Counted from the first letter of the stretch, positions 36,580 to 45,441 are shown. The stretch: 58,590 nt of DNA from Syntrophobacteraceae bacterium (GCA_003165235.1 PLSV01000330.1:2416-61005), one strand, 5' to 3'. Notes: a model not told the origin generated them from the sequence alone. Made by a program: numbers and translations.

Positions 36580-36590
36580 GGCGTCAAGGC

Positions 36591-36736
36591 CTCCCGCGCC
36601 CGCCCCGTCTCGCGGAGCGTAGAGAATGGCGGCGGTCGGCTTTCGGGCTACGCGGCGCACCTTCCGCCTGGAGGCGGTAAATAGAATGACCAGATTATCC
36701 CACAGTGTTGTTTATAAGTCTATCATATGAGGTTGA
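36591..36736 (+). repeat. direct repeat copy B, downstream of carbamate kinase
   Basis: The second copy of the repeat at 35439-35618. It ends at the ribosome-site region of the next gene (CATATGAGGTTGA). Both copies end at the 5' side of a gene, so the repeat may carry a promoter or leader. Confidence 0.6.
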
Positions 36737-36751
36737 ATCCTACGGGAGACG

Positions 36752-37675
36752 ATGCCAATGGAAGACAATCTGGTCAGCCGCACTTCGTTGGGTGCAGCCT
36801 TCATGCGCGGCTATCACGCGCTCTATGACAACCCCAAAATATTTGACGATCCTTTGGCCTATAGCCTACTGACCGGGGAGGAACGCTCAGTTATCGCCAG
36901 GCGTTTGATATAAATGTTCCAATCCATCGACCCTTCCGGCGCGGCTTCGTGTCCGGATGAGACGAGCGCACTGGGACGGATGCTGCAACTCTGGCCGAGC
37001 GCTGCTACGGTTCTCAGCCGGGCCCGGTATGCCGAGCAAGCCCTTGCTGAGGCTGTAGGCCAGGGTGTGCGCCAATATGTCATTCTCGGGGCAGGGATGG
37101 ATACGTTCGCCTTTCGCCGCCGGGATATGCTGGAAAGACTCGAGGTATTCGAGATAGATCACCCTGCGACACAGGCCTTCAAGCGTAATCGCATTGCCGG
37201 GTTGGGTTGGGAAATTCCAGCGCAGCTTCATCTCGTTTCGCTGGATTTCACGAAGGAGAAACTGGATGATATACTCAAATGCCCGCCGTATGATCCTCGC
37301 GCTATTACTTTCTTTAGCTGGCTGGGAGTCACATATTATCTGCCTCGCGATTCCGTCTTGGACACATTGAGCGCCGTGGCGAGGGTCTCACCCCGGGGTG
37401 GCATGATCGTGTTCGATTACCTCGACCGTAATGTGCGCAGCACGGGAAAGGCGGCCGAACGTGTGAAAGCTGTAATGGATTCCCTGCAGTCATTGGGGGA
37501 GCCGCTGAAAGCCGGTCTTGATCCTTCCACCCTGGACTCCGACGTTGCGCGTATCGGATTTAGCCTGCAGGAAAACCTTACCCCCTCAGACATCCGGCGT
37601 CGGTACTTCGAGGGACGCACCGACGGCTATCGCGCCTCGCAACATATACATTTCGCCCTGGCTGCTGTGGAATAA
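36752..37675 (+). pseudogene. class I SAM methyltransferase (TIGR00027/LCM-like), broken by an in-frame TAA
   Basis: A TIGR00027-type methyltransferase of about 307 codons split at codon 54. The 5' part (36752-36910) carries the family N-terminus (SRTSLGAAFMRGYHALYD, then IFDDPLAYSLL). A TAA at 36911-36913 is followed directly by an ATG in the same frame. The rest (36914-37675, 253 residues) holds the SAM site VILGAGMDTFAFRR and EIDHPATQ. The TAAATG junction could allow restart, but motif I would then lack its N-terminal lid. This is most likely a nonsense mutation. The substrate is unknown. Confidence 0.8.
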
Positions 37676-37961
37676 AGAAAAATATCATACCAGTTTAGAA
37701 TTTTGGAAAGCTCAAGTGAACTAAAGTGGGTTTGCGTGTCACAAATCTTGATTTTTGACACAGATGGCTGGCGCCTTTGAACCGAATTCCGGAATGATCC
37801 GTGTTGCCGAAAAATAGATCTCGCCATCATATGCACGGCGGCTAATCCGGCAAGGTTTGAAAGATTGTCGAGGTAGTCACGCCATTGACTAAAACAGCGG
37901 AGCTATGATAGTGGTTGATATGGCTCTTTACTAACCGTCAAAAAACATAAGGAGACCATTT

Positions 37962-39512
37962 GTGCCTGCCGGCGCTTGTTTTCTGACCGAAGCCGCAAAA
38001 GGGGTCGGCGTCGCCCCGATCACTTTGAAACGCTGGCTGCTGGAGGGTAGATTCCCAGAAGTCAAACGAGACAGGAACGGGTGGAGAATCTTCACCCAGG
38101 AAAATATTCAAAGGATCAAAGCGTTCGCTGAAAAACAACCCTTGCACGGCCCTATACAACTCTCTCTTTATCAGAACAATGGATCAACAGTTTACGAAGA
38201 CAATGCAGCGTCTTTCAGGGATTCAGCATTCAACGGCAACAAAAAACTACCCTTTCACCGTTGGGTCCCCTGGATTGCCGGATTCTCTTCAAACTTCGTC
38301 GAGGATTGCTTCCGCAATTATCTTGACCCCTCCATTCCAGCATCAGAGATAAACATCCTTGATCCTTTCGCGGGCGTGGGCACCACCCTAACCGAGGGGA
38401 TCATGCATGGTTATAACGTGGTCGGGTTTGAGATTAACCCGTATGCTTACCTGGCCTGCAAAATCAAGTTGTCTGCAAGGGGTTTGGACGCGCGCCACGT
38501 AGACGAACAACTGCAACGGTTCCTGCACTATTATGCCGTTAGGGCAGCGGACAAAGACTATAAACCAAGCAGTCGCCCGCCCGATAAGTTTGGCACAAGG
38601 ATAGCTTTTTTCAGCCCGGAGGTTCAAAAAAAGGCGCTCATAATAATTGACTATCTGCCTAACATTAAAAACTTGGAAATAAGGGAGCTGTTCCGGCTCG
38701 CCTTCGGCACAGTCATGGTTAGTTTTTCCAATTATTCATATGAGCCAAGCCTGGGGAGGAGAGAATCTTCCGGGAAAGAGAATATTCTGGACGCGCCGGT
38801 TGAACAAATCCTTGCCGCCAAAATTCGCGACATGTCTTCGGATATTAAAGAATTCGAGGAACTCTATGGAGAAGTGGCAAGCAACAGCAAAACCCAGGTT
38901 TTCAATGAAACTTTTTTTAACGCTCTTAACTTTTGTGAGGAAGAGACGGTTGACCTGCTGGTAACGTCACCCCCCTACCTGAACAATTATCACTATATCA
39001 GGAATACCCGGCCGCAACTCTTCTGGCTCGGGATGGCAAACGATCCCAAGGATCTCCGCCCCATCGAGCAGCAAAGCTTTGGTAAGTTTTGGCAGACAGT
39101 CCGGGATCAGGAAACAATACCGCTTGAGTTTCACCATGCCTTACTGGAAAAAAAGCTCGGACTTCTCAGGAATATAAATACTGATCGGAAAACATACGGC
39201 GGGCATGGTTGGGCCAACTATGCAGCCACGTACTTCAATGATTCATACAGATTTTGCGAAGTCCTCAGCAAACTACTGAAGCCCACGGGTACAGCCGTGG
39301 TCGTGATAGGCAACAGCATCCTTCAGGGATTGGAAATCAAGACGGACGAAATATTCGCAGACATCGGTGAAATGGTAGGGCTGAGGAAAAAAGACATTAT
39401 CCTTTTGCGGACGAAGCGAACCGGGTCAAGTATCGTGGACTCTTCGGTGCGCGCCGCAAAAACCAAAAAACAAACCCTGCTCTATGAAACTGCCGTTGTG
39501 CTGGGTCGATAA
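37962..39512 (+). CDS. DNA methyltransferase with N-terminal MerR-like HTH, of the R-M system
   Basis: A 516-residue protein. Residues about 8-55 form a MerR/excisionase-type helix-turn-helix (VAPITLKRWLLEGRFPEVKR). The SAM motif I is DPFAGVGTT (134-142), and the catalytic motif is TSPPY (335-339), characteristic of N4-cytosine or N6-adenine methyltransferases. Motif I precedes motif IV, the reverse of the usual TSPPY beta-class order. AAGGAG lies 7 bases before the GTG start. It ends one base before the opposed endonuclease gene, so it is very probably the cognate modification enzyme. The 286-base gap before it has no gene. Confidence 0.8.
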   Translation: MPAGACFLTEAAKGVGVAPITLKRWLLEGRFPEVKRDRNGWRIFTQENIQRIKAFAEKQPLHGPIQLSLYQNNGSTVYEDNAASFRDSAFNGNKKLPFHRWVPWIAGFSSNFVEDCFRNYLDPSIPASEINILDPFAGVGTTLTEGIMHGYNVVGFEINPYAYLACKIKLSARGLDARHVDEQLQRFLHYYAVRAADKDYKPSSRPPDKFGTRIAFFSPEVQKKALIIIDYLPNIKNLEIRELFRLAFGTVMVSFSNYSYEPSLGRRESSGKENILDAPVEQILAAKIRDMSSDIKEFEELYGEVASNSKTQVFNETFFNALNFCEEETVDLLVTSPPYLNNYHYIRNTRPQLFWLGMANDPKDLRPIEQQSFGKFWQTVRDQETIPLEFHHALLEKKLGLLRNINTDRKTYGGHGWANYAATYFNDSYRFCEVLSKLLKPTGTAVVVIGNSILQGLEIKTDEIFADIGEMVGLRKKDIILLRTKRTGSSIVDSSVRAAKTKKQTLLYETAVVLGR

Positions 39513-40142
39513 TCAACTCTTTTCCCTCAACTTCGCATACGCATGAATTCTTTTCACCAGATCATCATAATCGGGCGGTTTTCCCATACATCTCGCCGCC
39601 CAGGCCCTGCCAGGGTGCAGAACATCCCAACCCGATTTTGCCTGGTTGAACCGGCCTTCGCCAGGCGTATGGTTGCCGAAGCCGTCGATACTAGCGTTCC
39701 ATAAAGGTTGAAACTTCCTGATAAGCCATGCTTCCACGGGGCCAATGATTCCACTCTCATCACCATCAAGAATCATATACCTGCATTTGAAATCGTTTGG
39801 GGAAAGGTTTTCAACTTGCTGAATATTCCGGAAATGCTCGCGTATCCGGCTAAAGAGGGGCGTTCCGCTTGTGATGTCTGCTCTGGCTGTCCGCCAGCCT
39901 GCCGGAACAGCTTTGCCAACGTATATTGGTAAAGACTCTTCCTCGATGGTTGTTAGCGAGATTGCTTTGTAAAGTTCAAAATCTCCCGTGTAATAAAGGG
40001 CATAGACACCACCACACTCAAACCTTTCATCCGGCGGGAATGATGATACAGGCGTCCTGGTGAAAAACACCTCCGCATCATGGATTATTTCCTGCAAAAT
40101 AGAGGACGTAAACCTGTGAGCATTCGTGCTGTTTTTCGACAT
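39513..40142 (-). CDS. Eco29kI-like GIY-YIG restriction endonuclease
   Basis: A 209-residue nuclease. The GIY-YIG core is GGVYALYYTGD (44-54), then PIYVGKAVPAGWRTARAD (72 onward). The downstream block contains EAWLIRKFQPLWN and DGFGNHTPGEGRFNQ, then WDVLHPGRAWA, a pattern I associate with the Eco29kI endonuclease family (known to cut CCGCGG). The specificity here is inference. It lies 24 bases after the C-protein gene and is tail-to-tail with the methyltransferase. Confidence 0.85.
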   Translation of the reverse strand: MSKNSTNAHRFTSSILQEIIHDAEVFFTRTPVSSFPPDERFECGGVYALYYTGDFELYKAISLTTIEEESLPIYVGKAVPAGWRTARADITSGTPLFSRIREHFRNIQQVENLSPNDFKCRYMILDGDESGIIGPVEAWLIRKFQPLWNASIDGFGNHTPGEGRFNQAKSGWDVLHPGRAWAARCMGKPPDYDDLVKRIHAYAKLREKS

Positions 40143-40166
40143 GCCTCCCTCTATTGTCGGAATCTA

Positions 40167-40460
40167 TTAAACATCGGAGCGAAGTAGTTCTTCCGGCGTG
40201 AGATCCAGGGCTTTCGCCAGCTTTTCAATACTTTCGAGAGTGATGTTTTTCTCTGCCCGCTCAATCATCCCGATGTAAGTACGATGCACTCCGGCTAATT
40301 CCGCCAGCCGTTCTTGCGAAAGCTTTCGCCTGGTCCGTTCCTGGCGCACTCTCTGTCCAAATTTTACCAAAATTGCGCTTTTCACCTGGGCATGACTCAC
40401 GCTGTATTTTGGCCAAGGTACTTGGATGCTAACTTTAGTTCTACATACCAGAATTAGCAT
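40167..40460 (-). CDS. XRE-family controller (C) protein of the R-M system
   Basis: A small HTH protein. The HTH region reads LSQERLAELAGVHRTYIGMI, then ERAEKNITLESIEKLAKALD, the typical C-protein form. The ATG at 40460 is shown, but the natural start may be an internal GTG or TTG near 40390, because the first 30 residues are atypical and a palindromic operator falls inside them. C proteins first activate, then repress, their own operon and delay endonuclease production; the C-then-R order here fits that role. Confidence 0.85.
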   Translation of the reverse strand: MLILVCRTKVSIQVPWPKYSVSHAQVKSAILVKFGQRVRQERTRRKLSQERLAELAGVHRTYIGMIERAEKNITLESIEKLAKALDLTPEELLRSDV

Positions 40461-40461
40461 T
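40422..40461 (-). promoter_or_regulatory. candidate C-protein operator
   Basis: On the minus strand ATGCTAA is followed 20 bases later by TTAGCAT, an inverted repeat. Inside lies AACT-AA-AGTT, similar to ACT..AGT half-sites of known C boxes. It lies just upstream of the probable internal start of the C gene. Confidence 0.4.
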
Positions 40462-40545
40462 TAGATGCATGAGAAACATCCGGCCAATTTCATAACTCAG
40501 CGGCCAACCAGGCGCGGTTTGAGAGGCTTTGGCAGTGAGTCTATG

Positions 40546-40948
40546 CTAAACCGTCACTAACTGGACAAAGGCTGCGGGCTTGATAATTGGGACTTCCCTG
40601 AAGGGACTGAGCGCCAGCAGGTCGTGATCTCCGGATATGATCATCAGCCCCACCATTCAAGGCCAGTTCCAGAAACTTGTTGTCCTTGGGGTCGCGGCAC
40701 TCAGTAACCCGTTCGGTAATTGTCACCAGTTCTGCTGCCGCCAGCATGCCCGACAACCAGTCGAGAAACGGCGGCGAAATCAAGTGGGCAAGCTGCGGTC
40801 TCGCCACAACCTGTAAAAGCTCTTGTTCTGTTGCTGTGGATTTAAGGAGGATGCGGCGACGCTCAGCCAGGTAAACGGCCAGGGCAGGCGAAGATTTCGT
40901 GCGTAAGGCGGCGCTGACAAAGACATTGGTATCAACAACGACCCTCAT
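40546..40948 (-). pseudogene. PIN-domain toxin (COG1569-like), frameshifted near the 3' end
   Basis: A VapC/COG1569-type PIN protein. It begins VVVDTNVFVSAALRTKSSPA and keeps the acidic metal site D6 and the region ECRDPKDNKFLELALNGGAD. After that the open frame runs into unrelated residues. Shifting by one base at about 40643 restores LMIISGDHDLLALSPF, then REVPIIKPAAF and a stop at 40548. A one-base deletion therefore separates the final conserved acidic segment, and the toxin is probably inactive unless slippage occurs. It overlaps its antitoxin by 4 bases. Confidence 0.75.
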
Positions 40949-41181
40949 TCGAAGTGTGGCCGCACTTCTTCGCGCACCTCTTCAATCAAGCGCTCAATAT
41001 CTTCGTCCGTCAGTCCAGCCGAAACGACGCGCGCCCACGATTCTTTGCGTCCGCGAAAAAGCAAGTCCTGTTCCGGATCAATCGTGATCGTTACACGATC
41101 TTCGGGCCGGATGCCCCGGCGCGTCAGCTCAGCCGTGACCTGTCCGGCTGTACTTTCAATGACCTCAACCCGCCTTCTCAT
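40945..41181 (-). CDS. antitoxin partner of the PIN toxin
   Basis: A 78-residue protein: MRRRVEVIESTAGQVTAEL, then RGIRPEDRVTITIDPEQD, and an acidic tail with DEDIERLIEEVREEV. The shape (N-terminal DNA-binding-type strands, C-terminal acidic helix) and the ATGA overlap with the PIN gene identify it as the antitoxin. The ATG at 41181 follows GAAAGG at 7 bases. An extension to 41244 lacks such a site. It appears intact while its toxin is broken. The 287-base spacer to the next gene shows nothing clear. Confidence 0.7.
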   Translation of the reverse strand: MRRRVEVIESTAGQVTAELTRRGIRPEDRVTITIDPEQDLLFRGRKESWARVVSAGLTDEDIERLIEEVREEVRPHFE

Positions 41182-41468
41182 CGTCGCGCCTTTCATTTTA
41201 TGAAATCGTAGGCCTCGTCCTCTGCCTGCCATCACTTTAATCATTAATCATTGTATCAGAAAACGCGAAATAAACCACCTGCCGCGAAGCGCTAACGGTA
41301 TCCACCACTTGATCGAGCAAGGGTAAAGGCTAGGCCCGACAGGTGGGGTATCTCCGATCCGCTCAAATCCCCCGTAGTGAGTTCATCCCGCCCCATCTGG
41401 TCATAGCCGCCAGGGTCTCGAAAATCAGAGGCGTGCAATATCCCTTCGAGAATCGGGACAGATGATCA

Positions 41469-42572
41469 TCAGGACTTTCGGATGAGCTTACGGCGCAAAT
41501 TTACGACAAAATCCTGCGTATTTGTAAGAATTGACCTGGCGGTGAGAGATCCCCGGTCGGCAAGCTTGTTTGCCGCAAACTCGGACATATCTATGACGAA
41601 GAAATATACGGGGCGGACCGCGCCGTTGTCCATAACCCTGTATGAAGGGGTCATGTTTCCGACCGCGATGGAATGAAGCTGGGTAGCCATTGTGATTACC
41701 GTAGTCGCCTTTCGGGCCAGCGCACGCATTGCGTCCTGGGCTTGAGCGGAGTCTGCGATGACTGCAGGCATGGGGCCGTCGTCCCGGATGGAACCGGCAA
41801 GTACGAACGGCGTCCCTCGCTTTACAAGAGAAGCCATAATCCCGTCTTTGATCATCCCCTTTTCGACGGCTGCTTCGATCGATCCGGCCTCTCGAACCAG
41901 GTTGATCGCGTCCAGGTGCTTGTAATGGCCCAGGTGGGCATGCCTTTTAGTGTAAATGTCCTGTCCGAGCGCCGTGCCGAAGATCGCAGCCTCGATATCG
42001 TGAGTCGCCAGGGCGTTTCCGGCGAGGACTCCGTGGACGAACCCCTCGTCGATAATGGCGGCCAGAGAATCGCGCGAATTCTTGTCGAAGGCCACTGCGG
42101 GGCCAAGCACCCAAAGCAGGAACCCGTTTTCGCGATCGTGTTCGAGCAGGTTGTAGAGTTCGTCGTAATCATATGAAAAAGAAGTCTCGCGGGATATACG
42201 CGTCCGAAAGGCAAACTTTTCCGAAACCGCGTATTCCCATCCGAAAGCCTCCACGTGGACGAAGATACCGTCTTCTCCATTTTCGCGCCGGCCGCATGCG
42301 ACAAGATCTCCGGGTTCGAGAAGGCGGAATTCCCGGACCGCGACTGTCCCGTCGTGCTGCAGCACCGCCACGCAGTCCATGCGCGAGTGCTTTGGAAGGA
42401 CCCATTGTCCTTTCGGGACCTGAAAAAATTCAGGGTATATGGAGGTTGCGTGGTAGCCTTGCGGGGCGACGCCGACCCTTTGGACTTCTTTGAATTGCAC
42501 CGCAGGGGCGTCACTAAGAGGCGGGACAGTGAAATCGGGCGTGCGAAATTCGGGCAGCTTAAATGATGACAT
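41469..42572 (-). CDS. LOR/SDH-domain protein (TIGR00300 family), ornithine cyclodeaminase-like
   Basis: A 367-residue protein of the TIGR00300/COG1915 group, which matches the C-terminal domain of plant LOR/SDH and of the cyanobacterial arginine-catabolic protein AgrE/ArgZ. Archaeal members have been shown to act as ornithine cyclodeaminases (ornithine to proline plus ammonia). Visible landmarks are the Asn-Ala segment AGNALATHDIEAAIFGTALG and the middle block KRHAHLGHYKHLDAIN. GAGGGGAA precedes the ATG. It is the last gene of the long arg/dap-direction cluster. Its specific activity is inferred. Confidence 0.78.
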   Translation of the reverse strand: MSSFKLPEFRTPDFTVPPLSDAPAVQFKEVQRVGVAPQGYHATSIYPEFFQVPKGQWVLPKHSRMDCVAVLQHDGTVAVREFRLLEPGDLVACGRRENGEDGIFVHVEAFGWEYAVSEKFAFRTRISRETSFSYDYDELYNLLEHDRENGFLLWVLGPAVAFDKNSRDSLAAIIDEGFVHGVLAGNALATHDIEAAIFGTALGQDIYTKRHAHLGHYKHLDAINLVREAGSIEAAVEKGMIKDGIMASLVKRGTPFVLAGSIRDDGPMPAVIADSAQAQDAMRALARKATTVITMATQLHSIAVGNMTPSYRVMDNGAVRPVYFFVIDMSEFAANKLADRGSLTARSILTNTQDFVVNLRRKLIRKS

Positions 42573-42645
42573 TTCCCCTCACCGCACATTGCGCATAATT
42601 TTATGCCCCTGGTGGCAAGAAAGCGCCCTTCGCTTACACCTTATG

Positions 42646-43239
42646 CTAATTATCGGGTTGCCCCCGGCGTTTTGCCTCCCTGTAAAAACTGAGGAAGTAG
42701 TCCACGGCTGATATATAGCCCAGGACAAGCGAAATCCACAGGAAGGAGGTCCCGATCAGGCTCAGCGTGGCCTGAATACTCGGAATCGCCGGCAGCAGAA
42801 AGACAAGCCCCATGGTCTGAGAAATCATCTTGTTTTTCCCCATTCGGCTGGGGTTAAGGATCAGTCCGTGTCCGGCGGCAATCGAGCGCAGACCGGTTAT
42901 ACCTATCTCACGGCCGACGATGAGGAAAACCATCCATGCCTGAACTTTTGGAATCAGCATTATGAGCACGGCTGTGGTGAGGAGTTTGTCGGCCAGCGGG
43001 TCGAGCAGCTTTCCAATGGAGGTGACCGTATTGGAGCGCCGAGCCAGGATGCCGTCCAGACAATCGGTAAGCGCAGCGATGCAATAGACCATGAAAGCCA
43101 GATTTTGCGAAAACCCGGAGGAGGGAGGCGCCAGGAGCGACACTATGACCGGTATGGTGGCCATCCTGAAATAGGTGAGCACGTTGGGCAAAGTCGTGAG
43201 GCTTTGCCTCGACAGGTCGCTTCGGTTCAAAACGAACAT
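42646..43239 (-). CDS. pgsA: CDP-diacylglycerol-glycerol-3-phosphate 3-phosphatidyltransferase
   Basis: A 197-residue inner-membrane enzyme making phosphatidylglycerol phosphate. The CDP-alcohol phosphotransferase motif is complete: DCLDGILARR, then GKLLDPLADK (D-x2-DG-x2-AR-x8-G-x3-D-x3-D). It has five to six hydrophobic segments and a basic C-terminus. It lies 57 bases after the lytic transglycosylase gene. Confidence 0.92.
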   Translation of the reverse strand: MFVLNRSDLSRQSLTTLPNVLTYFRMATIPVIVSLLAPPSSGFSQNLAFMVYCIAALTDCLDGILARRSNTVTSIGKLLDPLADKLLTTAVLIMLIPKVQAWMVFLIVGREIGITGLRSIAAGHGLILNPSRMGKNKMISQTMGLVFLLPAIPSIQATLSLIGTSFLWISLVLGYISAVDYFLSFYREAKRRGQPDN

Positions 43240-43296
43240 AAACTCAAACTTTCATGTTTCCCCGTGCTGTCTTGATGGCTTCCCGCTCCTTCCACA

Positions 43297-43956
43297 TTAG
43301 TAACGGTACCGGTCATAAAAGTCCATGACTGTCTTAACATAAATGTGGGTTTCGTCAAAAGGCGGGATTCCCCCATGTTTCGCCACCGCCTCCGGACCAG
43401 CATTGTAGGCAGCCAGAGCAAGGGCCGTATTGTTGCCGAACCGGTCGAGCATCATCTTGAGATACCTCGCTCCACCGTCGATATTCTGCAGGGGATCGAA
43501 AGGATTGAGCACGCCGAGGTCCCGCGATGTGTCGGGCATGAGCTGCATCAAGCCCATTGCGCCTTTTGGGGATACGGCCTGCGGATTGAAACCCGATTCA
43601 GCGCGGATCATCGCTTTCACCAGGTTGCAATCCAGGCCGTAGATCTTGCAGGTCATCTTTATATGCGGATCATAAGCAGCCTGATTGGGCAAATTTGACA
43701 GAGGGAAAATTCCCGGCCGAAGTCCCCGGGACGCCATGTATTTTGGGAAATATTTCTGGAAGGTCGCCTCGGTCAGGGGCGGCAGGCTCACAACGGTTGA
43801 GTGCGCATAGGTGGGGGTATTGGTGTAATGAACCGCCCCGTCCTTATCGATATACTTGAAAATTTCCGCACACAGGATTATTGGGCAGGCAATCGTCAAA
43901 ACAATGCTAATCAAGGCGAAGAGGAGATGCCGGGTCCCCGTTGCCATTCGCTTCAT
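43297..43956 (-). CDS. lytic transglycosylase with DUF4124 domain
   Basis: A 219-residue exported murein hydrolase. The signal peptide covers about residues 1-29. A DUF4124 segment ([17 protein letters not shown]) precedes an SLT domain whose catalytic Glu is in [20 protein letters not shown], followed by GLMQLMPDT and [12 protein letters not shown]. The ATG at 43956 is preceded by AGGAGGAGTT; an ATG six codons upstream is not preferred. Confidence 0.9.
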   Translation of the reverse strand: MKRMATGTRHLLFALISIVLTIACPIILCAEIFKYIDKDGAVHYTNTPTYAHSTVVSLPPLTEATFQKYFPKYMASRGLRPGIFPLSNLPNQAAYDPHIKMTCKIYGLDCNLVKAMIRAESGFNPQAVSPKGAMGLMQLMPDTSRDLGVLNPFDPLQNIDGGARYLKMMLDRFGNNTALALAAYNAGPEAVAKHGGIPPFDETHIYVKTVMDFYDRYRY

Positions 43957-43995
43957 AACTCCTCCTGTTGACATGCTACAACTTAAACCCGGGTC

Positions 43996-44652
43996 CTATT
44001 TTTCCACTTTTTTCCAATCTTGCAAGAATTTTTCTATTCCCTGATCGGTCAATGGATGGCGCGCGAGCTGTTCAATGACCTTGTACGGAATAGTAGCAAT
44101 ATCTGCGCCTAAACGCGCGGCGGTAAGCACATGCACAGGATTTCTGACGCTGGCGACGATAACTTCAGTTTCAAAAAGGTAATTCGAAAATATATCGAGA
44201 ATTTCGCGAACCAGGCTCATGCCTTCCTGGGATATGTCGTCGAGCCTGCCGACAAACGGGCTGATATAGGTCGCCCCGGCCTTGGCGGCAAGAAGCGCCT
44301 GAAGGGGAGAGAACACCAGCGTCACATTTGTTTGCACCCCTTCCTGCGACAGTGTTTTGACGGCCCTCAGGCCCACTGTGGTCATCGGGATTTTCACGAC
44401 GACGTTGGGGTCTATTGCGGAAAGTTCCCGGGCTTCCCCAAGCATGCCCTCCAGGTCGCAGCACACACCCTCGGCGCTCACAGGACCTTGCACAATATCA
44501 CATATCTTGCGGATATGGCTTTTAAAAGCGTCCCTGCCGGCGATTCCTTCCTTTGCTATGAGGCTGGGGTTGGTCGTAACCCCGTCCAGGACCCCCAGAT
44601 CGTAGGCGTCTTTTATTTCGTCGAGATTGGCCGTATCGATAAAGAATTTCAT
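43996..44652 (-). CDS. transaldolase/fructose-6-phosphate aldolase (TalC/FSA family)
   Basis: A 218-residue TIM-barrel class I aldolase. The family start is [12 protein letters not shown], then [13 protein letters not shown], and the Schiff-base Lys is in VVVKIPMT, with [13 protein letters not shown]. The short form (about 215 residues) performs either transaldolase or FSA chemistry, and the two cannot be told apart by these motifs. The ATG at 44652 follows GAGGGGGAG. The preceding gene on this strand is the small YHS-like protein. Confidence 0.9.
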   Translation of the reverse strand: MKFFIDTANLDEIKDAYDLGVLDGVTTNPSLIAKEGIAGRDAFKSHIRKICDIVQGPVSAEGVCCDLEGMLGEARELSAIDPNVVVKIPMTTVGLRAVKTLSQEGVQTNVTLVFSPLQALLAAKAGATYISPFVGRLDDISQEGMSLVREILDIFSNYLFETEVIVASVRNPVHVLTAARLGADIATIPYKVIEQLARHPLTDQGIEKFLQDWKKVEK

Positions 44653-44678
44653 AACGGACTCCCCCTCAAAGTGTTGTC

Positions 44679-44942
44679 TTAATTGTGGCTTCGGCTTTTG
44701 AGATACTTGTCGTAGCATTGCTCGCTGCAAAAATGGATCACCTGGCCTTCAACGACCCCTTTTACCCCTTTTTGTTTCAAGAAATAAGCGCCGCATAGAG
44801 GATCGCGGATAAGCTCGGCGTCGGAAGCAGGGCCTCGCGCCTGGTCCCTGGGACTCGAAGGGGCGAAAAGCGCCTTGCCGACCTTTTTTACAAGAAAGTA
44901 GGCGATCCATACAATTACCGCGTAGACAAATATACGTCCCAT
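44679..44942 (-). CDS. small membrane protein with YHS-like Cys motif (PP0621-like)
   Basis: An 87-residue protein with one N-terminal membrane helix ([18 protein letters not shown]). The C-terminal part ([16 protein letters not shown], then [15 protein letters not shown]) has cysteines spaced like YHS/TRASH metal-binding domains. It starts one base after the folK stop. The role is unknown and metal binding is inferred. Confidence 0.72.
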   Translation of the reverse strand: MGRIFVYAVIVWIAYFLVKKVGKALFAPSSPRDQARGPASDAELIRDPLCGAYFLKQKGVKGVVEGQVIHFCSEQCYDKYLKSRSHN

Positions 44943-44943
44943 C

Positions 44944-45441
44944 TCAGAGTTCCAGTTTTTGGATTTCCTGCCGGTCATCGAGTTCAAGAATTCGATTCAA
45001 CATTTGATGAACGGAGAGCCCAAGTCCCGGATGCACCCAGTCAGGTTCTATTTCGGCCAGGGGCGCCAGAACGAAGAGGCGTTTGCTCATCAGCGGATGA
45101 GGCACCTTGAGCACGGGCAAATCGAGTTGGATATTTTCATAGAAAAGAAGGTCCAGGTCCAGGGTCCTCGAGCCCCATTTCACCGTGCGGACCCTTCCGA
45201 AGCTCTTTTCCACCTCGATCATGAGTTCGAGGAGCGCCTGCGGTTCAAGCCGAGTCTGCAGGAGGGCGGCCGCATTGATAAACCAGTCCTGCTCCACCGG
45301 CCCAACCGGGCTGGTTCTGTAGAGCGACGAAGTCCTCAGGATATCAATCGCCGGGTGTTTTTGCAACACGTCAAAAACCTGCCGGCATATCCGGACCGAG
45401 TCGCCCTGGTTACTTCCTACTGCAATTGCGGCTTTTTTCAC
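44944..45441 (-). CDS. folK: 2-amino-4-hydroxy-6-hydroxymethyldihydropteridine pyrophosphokinase
   Basis: A 165-residue folate-pathway enzyme. It has the N-terminal VGSNQGD, then SFGRVRTVKWGSRTLDLDLL and a PHPLMSKRLFVLAPLAEI block. A GTG at 45441 is chosen because it gives KKAAIAVGSN, the normal family start. This start overlaps the 3' end of dapL by 32 bases, so the two are translationally coupled. A longer frame up to 45531 is not needed. Confidence 0.9.
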   Translation of the reverse strand: MKKAAIAVGSNQGDSVRICRQVFDVLQKHPAIDILRTSSLYRTSPVGPVEQDWFINAAALLQTRLEPQALLELMIEVEKSFGRVRTVKWGSRTLDLDLLFYENIQLDLPVLKVPHPLMSKRLFVLAPLAEIEPDWVHPGLGLSVHQMLNRILELDDRQEIQKLEL

